64,000 nt of DNA from Rhodanobacter sp. T12-5 (GCF_008329435.1 NZ_NPKN01000010.1:60243-124242), one strand, 5' to 3'; shown: positions 20,452-29,323, counted from the first letter of the stretch. Program-made: numbers and translations. Notes: generated from the sequence alone by a model not told the origin.

Positions 20452-21000
20452 TCACAGGGCCAACGAATACACCACCGATCGAGGATCGTCCGGATGCAAT
20501 TCGCGCTTGAAGCCAAGATACGTGGCCAGTTCGCGCATCGGCTCGTTGTTGATGTCATCGATCGAGAACATCCGGGTCAGTTTTTGCTGGCGCGCGACGT
20601 GGATAAGGTGGTGCATGAGGAGGACCGCCAGGCCGCGATGCCTCCAGTCGTCGGCCACCGTGACGGCACATTCGCACTGCTTGCCGTCGTCCGTGGCCGA
20701 ATAGCGGCTGACGCCCACTTCGCGCAGATGGCCGTTGTCGTGGGCCAACGCCACGAAAGCCATATCGTGGACGTAGTCCACGTGCATCAGTCGGTCGAGC
20801 ATGGCCTTGTCAGGTTCCTTGAAATTGCCCAGGAAACGGAAGCGTCGCGCCTCGGGTGAAAGCCGGCGGATGAACTCCTCTTCCATGGCGCGATCCTGCG
20901 GCTTCAGCGGGCGCACCAGCACTCGTGTTCCGTCACGCAGGGACTCGATCCAGTGATCGCCTTCAAGAGCGCCCTGCGGTTGTTTCTGGATGGAAGACAT
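20452..21000 (-). CDS. GNAT acetyltransferase resembling the acetyl domain of protein lysine acetyltransferase Pat
   Basis: The 182-residue protein has TRVLVRPLKPQDRAMEEEFI, LSPEARRFRFLGNFKEP and the acetyl-CoA loop VADDWRHRGLAVLLMHHL. This layout is that of the C-terminal GNAT domain of Pat/YfiQ-type enzymes without their large ADP-forming-ligase-like part. Start set at 21000 with GAGG 8 nt upstream. Divergent from the next usp, with one FNR-type box for each direction in the shared gap. Possible role (inference): acetylation of metabolic enzymes when acetyl phosphate or acetyl-CoA levels change. Confidence 0.78.
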   Translation of the reverse strand: MSSIQKQPQGALEGDHWIESLRDGTRVLVRPLKPQDRAMEEEFIRRLSPEARRFRFLGNFKEPDKAMLDRLMHVDYVHDMAFVALAHDNGHLREVGVSRYSATDDGKQCECAVTVADDWRHRGLAVLLMHHLIHVARQQKLTRMFSIDDINNEPMRELATYLGFKRELHPDDPRSVVYSLAL

Positions 21001-21066
21001 GGCGGCGACCTCGCTTGGTTGTGGGCCTGTACCCAATTTATTTAACGAGTTGCCGCCCGCAGGCGC

Positions 21067-21080
21067 TTGACGGGGATCAA
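21067..21080 (-). promoter_or_regulatory. FNR/Anr-type box for the GNAT gene
   Basis: TTGACGGGGATCAA, 9/10 match to TTGAT-N4-ATCAA, centred 73 nt before the GNAT start on the minus strand. Confidence 0.55.
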
Positions 21081-21135
21081 GTGAAATGGAGATCGCGCCC
21101 TTGCGCGGGACGATCCCGAGCGGCTTCGGCAACAG

Positions 21136-21149
21136 TTGACCCAGATCAA
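21136..21149 (+). promoter_or_regulatory. FNR/Anr-type box for the tandem usp
   Basis: TTGACCCAGATCAA, 9/10 match, centred 67.5 nt before the usp start at 21210. This is the same spacing as at four other promoters in the block. Confidence 0.6.
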
Positions 21150-21209
21150 GCGGACTGACCGGTGTTTTGACGAGTGTTGGCGCATCGAATCCAGCCCGGG
21201 AGCGCCGTC

Positions 21210-22013
21210 ATGTTCGAGATCCTGGTCAACGTTGAAGAAATGAGCGATGACAATCCCGTGGTCAAAACGGGGTTGACCCTGGCGGGCCTTCATGATGCCT
21301 ATGCGACGGGGCTGAATATCGTCGAGGTATTTCCCTCGACCATGGCCATGCCCGATGTCATGACCGCGCTGGCCATGCAGGAGCACGAAGCCGGGCAATG
21401 CGATAGCTGGTGGGCGAAACAATGTTGCCAACACGGCGTCAATGGTGCCTGGGAAGTGATTCGTGGCGTCTACGTGCCGGCATTGGCGCGGCGTTCGTGC
21501 ATGGCGGACATCACGGTAAGCCGTTTGCCCAATCATGAAGCCGGCTATCCCACCGGTATGGACTACGTGACGCGGGTATTGCTCACGGCAGCTTCTCCCA
21601 TGTTGCTGGTTCCACCGAAATGGGATGGGAGTTTCCGGCAGGAGAGGGTTCTGGTGGCGTGGAACAGCACACAGGAATCCATGCGTGCGTTGCGTGCCGC
21701 CCTGCCGTTCCTGCGCGAGGCCAAAAAGGTGTGCCTTGTCGATGGGGCCAGCGATGCATTGCCCGGCATCACTCCACCACCTTTGCCGGTGCGCGACTGG
21801 CTTGTGCGGCAAGGCATCACGCTGCACTCGGTGCAGAAGTTTCCGACTACAGCCAATGCTGGCGAAGCACTGCTCGTCGAAGCATTTGCCATGCACGCGG
21901 ATTTTCTGGTGATGGGCGCGTGGGGACACTCTCGAATGAGCGAGCTGATACTGGGCGGTACGACGCGCCACGTGCTCAAGCACGCATCATTGCCGTTATT
22001 GCTGGCGCACTGA
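21210..22013 (+). CDS. Universal stress protein, tandem-domain type
   Basis: The 267-residue protein has two Usp folds. The second, from about residue 150 (RVLVAWNSTQESMRALRAAL), keeps the loop MGAWGHSRMSELILGGTTRHVL. The N-terminal half is degenerate. GGGAG precedes the ATG at 21210; an upstream in-frame start at 21174 is less likely. It is a close paralogue of the usp at 40036, sharing the GAWGHSRMSE motif. Probably FNR-box controlled. Confidence 0.85.
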   Translation: MFEILVNVEEMSDDNPVVKTGLTLAGLHDAYATGLNIVEVFPSTMAMPDVMTALAMQEHEAGQCDSWWAKQCCQHGVNGAWEVIRGVYVPALARRSCMADITVSRLPNHEAGYPTGMDYVTRVLLTAASPMLLVPPKWDGSFRQERVLVAWNSTQESMRALRAALPFLREAKKVCLVDGASDALPGITPPPLPVRDWLVRQGITLHSVQKFPTTANAGEALLVEAFAMHADFLVMGAWGHSRMSELILGGTTRHVLKHASLPLLLAH

Positions 22014-22151
22014 GCCTGGTGAGGCACAAGGTCAATGCGTGATGCGCGTTACAAACCGTTACAAACCGTTGTCGAGTCGACCTATGGCCGTTACGCGCCG
22101 GCCTTAGAGTCATCCCGTCGTCAACCGGACGGCATCACGAGGTCAAGTGCC

Positions 22152-22907
22152 ATGGCAATGCCGGCAACAGACACCTTCGCCACGCAGGCGGGCAACTCGT
22201 ACGGCCCCATCAACTCATACGCCACCATGGCCATGGCGGCCTCCGGCGACGCTTGCGGTCTCGATATCGAGGCCATCCGTCAGCACGTGCCGATGCGGCG
22301 CTGCAAGCATGTCGCCGGACAGAACATCTATCACGCCGGGCAGCCGTTCCATGCGATCTATCTGGTGCATGCCGGCTCCTACAAGATCTGCGAACTTGCC
22401 GACGACGGTCGTGAACAAGTCTCCGGCTTCCGCATGCGCGGTGACCTGATCGGCGTGGAATCCATCGGCCTGAAAGCCTATGCGAGCGACGTGATTGCGC
22501 TCGAAGGCAGCGAGGCGTGGGAACTGCCATATCCGGCAGTGTTGCGCGCCTGCCTGCATGTGCCGGAAATGCATGCGCGCCTGACCTCGGCCCTGGCTGC
22601 GGAAATCCGCAGTGATCGTTCATGGATGCTGATGCTTGGCACGCTGGCGGCAGAGCGTCGCGTGGCCGCCTTCCTGCTCGACGTTGCCTCGCGCTACGCG
22701 CGGCTGGGCTACAGCGCGAAGCACTTCATCTTGCGCATGAGCCGCATCGACATGGCCAGCTTCCTGGCACTCAAGCACGAAACCGTCAGCCGCGCGCTGT
22801 CCCACCTGCATGACATGAGCTACATCGACGTGCAGCGCCGCGAAGTGCGCGTGCTGGATGTCCATGGACTGCGTTCGATGGCTGGGGTTGGCGCTGCGTT
22901 GAATTGA
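22152..22907 (+). CDS. CRP/FNR-family transcriptional regulator without the canonical Fe-S cysteine set
   Basis: The 251-residue protein has a cyclic-nucleotide-binding-like sensor domain (KHVAGQNIYHAGQPFHAIYLV, then GFRMRGDLIGVESIG as in FNR), a dimerisation helix and a C-terminal winged helix. Recognition-helix residues Glu210, Ser213 and Arg214 match the E..SR signature of FNR that reads TTGAT. Cysteines are only at 35, 51, 80 and 134, not the C-x2-C-x5-C plus distal Cys of FNR/Anr, so direct oxygen sensing by a 4Fe-4S cluster is not expected. GAGG lies 9 nt before the ATG chosen. A good candidate to bind the many FNR-type boxes here, possibly alongside a cluster-bearing Anr elsewhere. Confidence 0.85.
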   Translation: MAMPATDTFATQAGNSYGPINSYATMAMAASGDACGLDIEAIRQHVPMRRCKHVAGQNIYHAGQPFHAIYLVHAGSYKICELADDGREQVSGFRMRGDLIGVESIGLKAYASDVIALEGSEAWELPYPAVLRACLHVPEMHARLTSALAAEIRSDRSWMLMLGTLAAERRVAAFLLDVASRYARLGYSAKHFILRMSRIDMASFLALKHETVSRALSHLHDMSYIDVQRREVRVLDVHGLRSMAGVGAALN

Positions 22908-22913
22908 GCGGCG

Positions 22914-24947
22914 TCACGCGCTGCCGCCATGGTCGAACACGCGGCGGATGGCTGCGCCGAGTTGCTCGCGGCGATAAGGTTTGCGTAGCAACTCGAAGAC
23001 ACCGAAAGCACGGGTATCGATGTCCAGCGATGCGTATTCGTAGCCGGAGGTAAAAAGCACCGGCAGGCGGGGGTGCCGCTCGCGCGCCTTCGCGGCCAGT
23101 TCGAACCCCGTCATCTCCCCGCCCAGAACGATATCCGTGAAGAGCAGATCGATTTCCGTGTGCTTCGCCAACTGCTCCAGCGCCGTGGTGGCATCAGCCG
23201 CTTCGCAAGGGATATAGCCCAGCGCGCGCAGAAAGGCAGCAGCGACACGCCTTACCTCCGGTTCGTCCTCCACGACCAGCACGGTCTCGCGACCATGGCG
23301 CGAAGGAGCGGGTACCGCTTCTTCCGCAGGAGTCGAAACCGCGGCCGGCAAAAAAAACTCGGCGCGCGTGCCATAGCCCACCTGGCTCTCGATATGGAAA
23401 TGACCGCCGGACTGTTTCACGAAGCCATAGACCATGCTCAGCCCGAGGCCGCTGCCTTTGCCCGCTTCCTTGGTAGTGAAGAAAGGCTCCAGCGCGTGTT
23501 CCATGATTTTTGGCGGGATGCCTTCACCGTTGTCCGATACCGTAAAGACCACGTACAGGCCAGGCGCAAGCCCGGTGTCTTCCTCTGGCTTGGCGATGGC
23601 GCAAGAGCGCGCCGTGATCGCAAGACGGCCGCCGTGCGGCATCGCATCGCGTGCATTGAGCGCCAGGTTGATCAGGGCCGCTTCCAGTTCTCCCTCGTCG
23701 GCGTATGCCGCCGGCACGTCGTTGGGGCACTCGGCGGTCACGATGATGCGTTCGCCCAGGGTCCGCCCCAGCATTTCGCTCAGGTCGGCCAGCAGTTGCA
23801 CGGTGTGCACGGCGCGCGGCAACAGATGCTGGCGGCGGGAGAAGGTAAGCAGCTTGCGGGTAAGCGCCGCGCCACGCTCGACCGCGCGCGATGCGCTGGC
23901 GAGGGTTTTCCGTGTTGCCGGATCCTCCGGCAGGTCCATTTCCAGCAGTTGCAGGTTGCCGGAAATCACGGTCAGCAGATTGTTGAAATCGTGCGCGATG
24001 CCGCCGGTGAGTTGACCGAGTGCGTCCAGGCGCTGCGAATGCGCCAGTTGCTCCTCGCTGCGTCCGCGCTGGATGGACGCGGCCAGGATATTGGCAACCA
24101 TCTGCAGAAAATTCAGCCGGTCCCGGTCGAAATAATCCTTTCGGTGCGCAAGTGCCAGCAACAACCCCATGGACTCATGCCGATCGGGTAGCGATACGAG
24201 GGCGGCGTCCCGGTAATCGCTTGCCAATGACGGGCATGTGCCGCGAAGAACCTCGATGACGCCAACTTGCAAGGGCGGCTGCTCGTCGGTCTGCAACGTC
24301 CTGCTGTGCGCTATGTCCCGCATGAGGGGATCGCCCGACAAGCTCTCCAGCACTGCCTGCGGCAAACCTGTCGACGCAAGGGCGTGCAGGCCGGCATGGT
24401 GGGGATGGATCAGGATGATCGCCGCTGCTGGAATGTCGAGGGTGGCTGCCACCAACTTGGGAATGTCGTCGATGGCTTTTTCGTGAAGCGTCGCCGCGAG
24501 CAGGCGACGGCTTATCTGGGCCATGGTGGCATCGAAGCGCGCGCGCTCCAGGGCCTGGCGCGCCCGTTTCGTTTCGGAGATATCGCGGATCGATGCCGCA
24601 TACAGCGTTCCCTGCGAGGCAGCGACCGGGCTCAGGCCGATTTCCACCGGAAACGACTGGCCATCGGCACGTACGCCGGTCAACTCGTAGCCGGCGCCCA
24701 TCGCGCGCACGCGCGGATGGGACGTGTAATGCGCGCGATGGGCGATATGCGCCTGCTCCAGGGCGGCCGGCAACAGCGCTTCCACCTGCAGGCCGACAAG
24801 TCCTCTTGCTGCATAGCCGAACAGGCGCTCCGCATGCGCATTGGTCAGCACGATCGTACCCTGCCGGTCGACCACGATCATCGCATCCGGTGCCGCTTCG
24901 AATAGCGCGCGGAACAGATCGGCGTCGGGGGCATGTTTGCTGAACAT
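22914..24947 (-). CDS. Hybrid sensor histidine kinase (PAS-GAF-HisKA-HATPase-REC)
   Basis: The 677-residue cytoplasmic kinase has no membrane segments. A PAS domain (LFEAAPDAMIVVDRQGTIVL) occupies about residues 10-130, a GAF-like domain about 150-310, and the phospho-acceptor His is in GGIAHDFNNLLTVISG. The HATPase domain has NLALNARDAMPHGG and GKGSGLGLSMVYGF, and a C-terminal receiver has the acceptor Asp in LLFTDIVLGG. The start at 24947 lies 5 nt after the stop of the response-regulator gene, so the two are coexpressed. It ends convergent to the FNR-like gene, 6 bp apart. Signal unknown; PAS and GAF suggest redox or a small ligand. Confidence 0.88.
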   Translation of the reverse strand: MFSKHAPDADLFRALFEAAPDAMIVVDRQGTIVLTNAHAERLFGYAARGLVGLQVEALLPAALEQAHIAHRAHYTSHPRVRAMGAGYELTGVRADGQSFPVEIGLSPVAASQGTLYAASIRDISETKRARQALERARFDATMAQISRRLLAATLHEKAIDDIPKLVAATLDIPAAAIILIHPHHAGLHALASTGLPQAVLESLSGDPLMRDIAHSRTLQTDEQPPLQVGVIEVLRGTCPSLASDYRDAALVSLPDRHESMGLLLALAHRKDYFDRDRLNFLQMVANILAASIQRGRSEEQLAHSQRLDALGQLTGGIAHDFNNLLTVISGNLQLLEMDLPEDPATRKTLASASRAVERGAALTRKLLTFSRRQHLLPRAVHTVQLLADLSEMLGRTLGERIIVTAECPNDVPAAYADEGELEAALINLALNARDAMPHGGRLAITARSCAIAKPEEDTGLAPGLYVVFTVSDNGEGIPPKIMEHALEPFFTTKEAGKGSGLGLSMVYGFVKQSGGHFHIESQVGYGTRAEFFLPAAVSTPAEEAVPAPSRHGRETVLVVEDEPEVRRVAAAFLRALGYIPCEAADATTALEQLAKHTEIDLLFTDIVLGGEMTGFELAAKARERHPRLPVLFTSGYEYASLDIDTRAFGVFELLRKPYRREQLGAAIRRVFDHGGSA

Positions 24948-24952
24948 GGCGC

Positions 24953-25705
24953 CTATATCCGCCGGACCGTGGGCGAGAAAAGATAGCCCGTGCCACGAAT
25001 CGACTTGATCCATTGCGGGTTGGCGGGATCGGGTTCGATCTTGCGGCGCAGGCGCCCGATCTGCACATCGATCGAGCGGTCGAACGGCCCGGCATCGTGG
25101 CCATGGATATGCGTCATCAACTGGTCGCGCGTAAGCACCTGGTTGGCATGTTCGACAAGAACCCGCAGCAAGGCGAATTCGCCGCTGGTCAGCGGAATGG
25201 GTTCGCCGTGCGGGCCCGATAGTCTGTGCGATTGCGGATCGAGGACGCAGCCATCGAACGACAGGCATCGTGGCCCGTTCGTCTCGACAGCCGCCTTGGC
25301 TGGCTCGCGTGCGCGGCGCAGGACGCTGCGCACGCGAGCCAGCAGTTCACGCAGATCGAACGGCTTGGTGACGTAGTCGTCTGCGCCGAGTTCCAGGCCC
25401 ACGACACGGTCCACCGATTCGCCGCGCCCGGTGACGATGATCACCGGACCACGCCAGTGTTCGCGCAGGTTTCTGGTCAGGCTGAAGCCGTCTTCGCCGG
25501 GCAGGCCGATATCCATCATCACGATATCGACCGGTTCGCTGTCGAGAACATGGTGCATGCGAATGCCGTCACCGGCCGTGCTGACGCGAAAGCCGTGACC
25601 GCCGAAGTAGCGGCTGAGAATCCGGACTATCTCGGTATCGTCATCCACCACCAGCAGGTGTGCCGGCGCAATCGTGGGTGAAGCAGGACTGGACGAGATG
25701 GCCAT
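24953..25705 (-). CDS. OmpR-family response regulator
   Basis: The 250-residue two-domain regulator has a receiver with the acidic pair DDD near 21-23, phospho-acceptor Asp65 in VMMDIGLPG and Lys in YVTKPFDLRE, and a C-terminal winged helix (LTSGEFALLRVL, GRLRRKIEPDP). It precedes its probable partner kinase on the minus strand. No FNR-type box is visible upstream. Confidence 0.9.
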   Translation of the reverse strand: MAISSSPASPTIAPAHLLVVDDDTEIVRILSRYFGGHGFRVSTAGDGIRMHHVLDSEPVDIVMMDIGLPGEDGFSLTRNLREHWRGPVIIVTGRGESVDRVVGLELGADDYVTKPFDLRELLARVRSVLRRAREPAKAAVETNGPRCLSFDGCVLDPQSHRLSGPHGEPIPLTSGEFALLRVLVEHANQVLTRDQLMTHIHGHDAGPFDRSIDVQIGRLRRKIEPDPANPQWIKSIRGTGYLFSPTVRRI

Positions 25706-25879
25706 TGGAACATCCGATCAGCAGCGGCGCCCGGTCGGGTCAGTGCCTTCGGCGCAGCATACGCCTGCGTGTGTCGGCTTTCGGTGATGGGTCGGAACGA
25801 CAGGCGACAGCGAAGGCGCATTCGGTCGATTCACTCAAGCGGGCGAAAAATGGGGGGTACCTGAAGCAGGTGTCAGGCA

Positions 25880-26170
25880 GTGAGCATGATGGGCTGGAAG
25901 GCACCAGTCTGGTCGGTCGCCCCCGGCTGAAGCAGGGCGAGATCGAGGACATCTACGCCGACAACGGGTTCATCGTGGTCGACGATGCCGAGTACGGCAA
26001 GTTGGGCAGCCCGAAACCGGGGCAGGAATTCGAGCTCAACGACAATCGCGGCGTGGTGGTCGGCATCGCCAGGATGTATTCCTCCGACCTGTTCGGCATA
26101 CCGACGCTCTACGCCACCTGCAGCCGCGCCATCGAATACATCCCCGGCACACGTTTCGCGATTTCCTGCA
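25880..26170 (+). pseudogene. Remnant of an FtsX/DevC-like ABC transporter permease
   Basis: An internal fragment of about 90 residues (LKQGEIEDIYADNGFIVVDD, FELNDNRGVVVGIARM, GIPTLYATCSRAIEYIPG) resembles the periplasmic part of the ABC permease family of this lineage. It lacks the N-terminal membrane helix, the rest of the protein and a start, and the frame becomes unrelated after about 26170. Fossil gene in the 25706-26213 gap; the first 170 bp of that gap show nothing recognisable. Confidence 0.55.
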
Positions 26171-26213
26171 GGAGCTGTTCGGTGTCGTCCGTGGCCAGAA
26201 GCGTGGCCTGCGC

Positions 26214-26687
26214 TTGACCTTTATCAACAAGAGCGCCCCAGGCCGATGGCATCGTCCGCCCATCATGATGGAGTGCGACGTGACCTATTCCGTTGTCCCC
26301 GCCGCCAAGACGCTGGACCCGCCCGTGCACGCCCTGCAGGCAAGGTGGACGGCTTCGCTGTCGATGGAGTCGTTGTACCTGGCGTTTGCCGACTGGCTGC
26401 TGCATCTGATGCGCTCGCCCGGCAAGCGGATGGACCTTTTGCAACTGGCGCTGGACCAGGTGCAGAAGCTGCATGTCTACCTGTGCGAAGTGTCGCTGTG
26501 CGCGCTGCCGCCGGCGAACGCGGTACCGAAGGAGGTGCTGGAGCCAAAAGTCATTCCGCTGATTCCGGTGGGGAGACTGGGCCAGCCGGAGGAGGTCGCC
26601 GCACTGGTGGGCTTCATCTGCAGCGATTCGGCGGCTTTCATGACCGGCAGCAATGTCGCCATGAATGGCGGCCAGCACATGTACTGA
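26214..26687 (+). pseudogene. phaC-phaB fusion fossil (deleted polyhydroxybutyrate operon)
   Basis: The 157-codon open frame joins two unrelated pieces. Residues about 35-95 (HALQARWTASLSMESLYLAF, ADWLLHLMRSPGKRMDLLQL) resemble the short N-terminal domain of class I PHB synthase PhaC. Residues about 103-157 (VPKEVLEPKV, PVGRLGQPEEVAALVGF, CSDSAAFMTGSNVAMNGGQH) are the C-terminus of the acetoacetyl-CoA reductase PhaB, lacking its Rossmann motif and catalytic Tyr/Lys. The junction lies near 26515. An in-frame deletion that removed most of phaC and phaB explains it. The next gene starts 11 bp downstream, so the relic may still carry its leader. Confidence 0.65.
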
Positions 26688-26698
26688 AGGCCTGGGCC

Positions 26699-28129
26699 AT
26701 GCATGCCACATCCGCCCTTGCCGCGCCAGCCTGCATCGAGAACCGTACCTTCGATGAAATCGAGGTGGGCGACAGCGCACGCACCACGCGCACGCTGTCG
26801 CAGCGGGATATCGGGCTGTTCGCGGCGATGTCCGGCGACATGAACCCGCTCGCGATGGATACGGGCTACGCACGCGATGCGACGTTCCATCGCGTGGCGG
26901 CGCACGGCATGTGGGGCGGCTCGCTGATATCGGCGCTACTTGCCACGCAGCTGCCGGGGCCGGGCACCATCTACCTCTCGCAGGACCTGCACTTCCATGC
27001 GCCGATCAACGTGGGCGATACCATCGAGGTGATCGTGGCTGTCACCGGCAAGGATCCGCTGCAGCACCGCGTCACCATGCACTGCTGTGTGCGCAACCAG
27101 TACGGCACGGAGGTGATCCTGGGCACGGCCGAAGTGCAGGCGCCGACCGAAAAGGTCCGTTGCCAACGGGTGGACCTGCCCGAGGTGCAGATCACCGACC
27201 ACCGGCGCTTCCGGCAGCTGTTGGCGCAGGTGAAAGGGCGTCCGGCCATACCCACGGCGATCGTGCATCCCTGCGACGACAGCGCGATCGTCGCCGCCGT
27301 CGAAGCGGCGAATGCCGGCCTGATCGAGCCCATCCTGGTTGGCCCCGCCACCAGGATAATGGCCGCAGCGAAACACACTGGTCTCGATATCGCGCCCTAT
27401 CGGCTGGTCGACATGCCACACAGTCATGCGGCGGCGGCACAGGCGGTTGCATTGGTGAAAAGCGGCGAAGCGAAGCTGCTCATGAAGGGCTCGCTGCATA
27501 CCGACGAGTTGATGCACGCCGTCGTGGCCGAGCCGGATTTGCGCACTGGTCGTCGCCTGAGCCATGTCTACCTGATGGACGTTCCCAGCTACCCCCGGCT
27601 GCTGCTGGTGACCGACGCCGCCATCAACATCTCGCCCGGCCTGGACGAGAAGCGCGACATCATCCAGAACGCCATCGACCTGGCGCACATCCTGGGCATC
27701 GCGATGCCCAAGGTGGCCGTGCTCTCAGCAGTGGAAACGGTGAATCCCGCGATACCCTCCACGATCGACGCGGCCGCGCTGTGCAAGATGGCCGAGCGCG
27801 GGCAGATCACCGGTGGCCTCGTCGACGGGCCGCTGGCCTTCGACAATGCGGTCAGCACGCTGGCCGCAAGCGAGAAAGGCATCGACTCCAAGGTTGCCGG
27901 CATGGCCGACATCCTGGTCGTGCCGGATCTGGAATCCGGCAACATGCTCGCCAAGCAGCTGACTTTTCTGGCCGGTGCCGATGCCGCCGGCGTGGTGATG
28001 GGAGCGCAGGTGCCGATCATCCTGACCAGTCGCGCCGATGCGCCACGGGCACGCATCGCTTCCTGCGCCGTGGCGGTCCTGCTCGTCCAGGCAGCCACGA
28101 ACGGCGTCGCGCCGGCTGCAGGCGGCTGA
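26699..28129 (+). CDS. Bifunctional MaoC-type enoyl-CoA hydratase / phosphate acetyltransferase
   Basis: The 476-residue fusion has an N-terminal MaoC hot-dog domain (about 10-150: TFDEIEVGDSARTTRTLSQ, AAMSGDMNPL with the catalytic Asp, RVAAHGMWGGSLISALL with the catalytic His). A PTA/PTB domain follows from about 170 to 470 (AAQAVALVKSGEAKLLMKGS, TDAAINISPGLDEKRDI, ITGGLVDGPLAFDNAVS). It interconverts acetyl-CoA (or acyl-CoA) and acetyl phosphate and may hydrate crotonyl-type CoA esters. GAAGG precedes the ATG. The stop is 3 bp from the ackA start, so it is an operon with acetate kinase and formerly with PHB genes. Confidence 0.9.
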   Translation: MHATSALAAPACIENRTFDEIEVGDSARTTRTLSQRDIGLFAAMSGDMNPLAMDTGYARDATFHRVAAHGMWGGSLISALLATQLPGPGTIYLSQDLHFHAPINVGDTIEVIVAVTGKDPLQHRVTMHCCVRNQYGTEVILGTAEVQAPTEKVRCQRVDLPEVQITDHRRFRQLLAQVKGRPAIPTAIVHPCDDSAIVAAVEAANAGLIEPILVGPATRIMAAAKHTGLDIAPYRLVDMPHSHAAAAQAVALVKSGEAKLLMKGSLHTDELMHAVVAEPDLRTGRRLSHVYLMDVPSYPRLLLVTDAAINISPGLDEKRDIIQNAIDLAHILGIAMPKVAVLSAVETVNPAIPSTIDAAALCKMAERGQITGGLVDGPLAFDNAVSTLAASEKGIDSKVAGMADILVVPDLESGNMLAKQLTFLAGADAAGVVMGAQVPIILTSRADAPRARIASCAVAVLLVQAATNGVAPAAGG

Positions 28130-28132
28130 GCG

Positions 28133-29323
28133 ATGCCCGAGGCGATCCTGACCCTCAATGCCGGTTCGTCGAGCATCAAGTTCGCGTTGTACGAATGTCC
28201 CGCCGGCGCGCGGCGCCTGGTTTCGCGTGGTGCCATCGAGGGCATCGGCGCAGCACCGACGTTCACTGCGCTGGCAACGGACGGCACGGTGCTGGAAGAC
28301 AAGCACTGGGCGACGGGAACCCACCTGGATCACGAAGACCTGCTCGAACCCTTGCTGACCTGGGTGACCTCCCACCTGGGCGAAGAGAATCTTGTGGCCG
28401 TGGGGCACCGCATCGTGCATGGGGGAAGCGACTTTCATTCACCGACGCGTATCGACGACACCGTCCTGGCCGCACTGGAAAAACTCGTGCCGCTGGCACC
28501 CCTGCACCAGCCGCACAACATCGCCGCGGTCAAGGCGATCGGCAGCCTGCGTCCCGGTTTGCCGCAGGTTGCCTGCTTCGATACCGCCTTTCATCACGAC
28601 ATGCCGGCGGTGGCGACGCGCCTGGCGCTGCCGCGGATCTATGCGGAGGAGGGCGTGCGCCGCTACGGCTTCCACGGTCTTTCCTATGAATATCTCATCG
28701 CACGGCTGCGCGAGTTGTCGCCTGGCCTGGCGGACGGCCGTGTCATCGCCGCCCATCTGGGCAATGGCGCGAGTCTGTGCGCGATGCGCAACGGCCGCAG
28801 CATCGATACCACCATGGGCTTTTCGACGCTCGACGGGTTGGTGATGGGAACCCGGTGCGGCAGCATCGACCCGGGAGCGTTGCTCTATCTGCAGCAGGCC
28901 GATGGCCTGCGTGCCGCCGACGTCGAGCGCGTGCTGTATCACGAGAGCGGCCTGCTGGGTGTTTCCGGCATCAGCCACGACATGCGCATCCTGCAGGCCA
29001 GCGAGGACCCGCATGCGAGGGAGGCGATCGAGCTGTTCGTGTACCGCCTCGTCAAGCACGTCGGTGCGCTGGCCTCGGTCCTGGGGGGGCTGGATGCGCT
29101 AATTTTTTCCGCCGGCATCGGCGAGCACAGTGCTGGCGTTCGTGCCGCAGTCTGCGAACGGCTGGCCTGGCTTGGCATCGAGTGCGATACAGCCGCCAAT
29201 ACCCGGCACGACAGCTTGATCAGCACTTCACGCAGTCCGGTGCGCGTCTTCGTCATGGCCACGGATGAAGAGGCCATGATTGCCGAGCACACCGCTCGTG
29301 CCATGTCGACACTTTCCTCGTAG
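28133..29323 (+). CDS. ackA: Acetate kinase
   Basis: Makes ATP from acetyl phosphate with release of acetate. The 396-residue product has the ASKHA motifs ILTLNAGSSSIKFALYE, HRIVHGG, CFDTAFHHDMP, GNGASLCAMRNG, TRCGSIDPG and the terminal Glu in ATDEEAMIAEHTA. It directly follows the phosphotransacetylase fusion and can take acetyl phosphate from the phosphoketolase encoded 2 kb away. The 186-bp gap after it (29324-29509) contains no gene I can support. Confidence 0.95.
   Translation: MPEAILTLNAGSSSIKFALYECPAGARRLVSRGAIEGIGAAPTFTALATDGTVLEDKHWATGTHLDHEDLLEPLLTWVTSHLGEENLVAVGHRIVHGGSDFHSPTRIDDTVLAALEKLVPLAPLHQPHNIAAVKAIGSLRPGLPQVACFDTAFHHDMPAVATRLALPRIYAEEGVRRYGFHGLSYEYLIARLRELSPGLADGRVIAAHLGNGASLCAMRNGRSIDTTMGFSTLDGLVMGTRCGSIDPGALLYLQQADGLRAADVERVLYHESGLLGVSGISHDMRILQASEDPHAREAIELFVYRLVKHVGALASVLGGLDALIFSAGIGEHSAGVRAAVCERLAWLGIECDTAANTRHDSLISTSRSPVRVFVMATDEEAMIAEHTARAMSTLSS

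Noticed and set aside
22048..22067. Tandem copy of GTTACAAACC before the FNR-like gene
   Set aside because: Only two short units; no regulator known for it, probably chance or slippage.
26911..28689. 592-codon open frame in another frame of pta-ackA
   Set aside because: Arg/Gly-rich shadow lying entirely over two well-supported enzymes.
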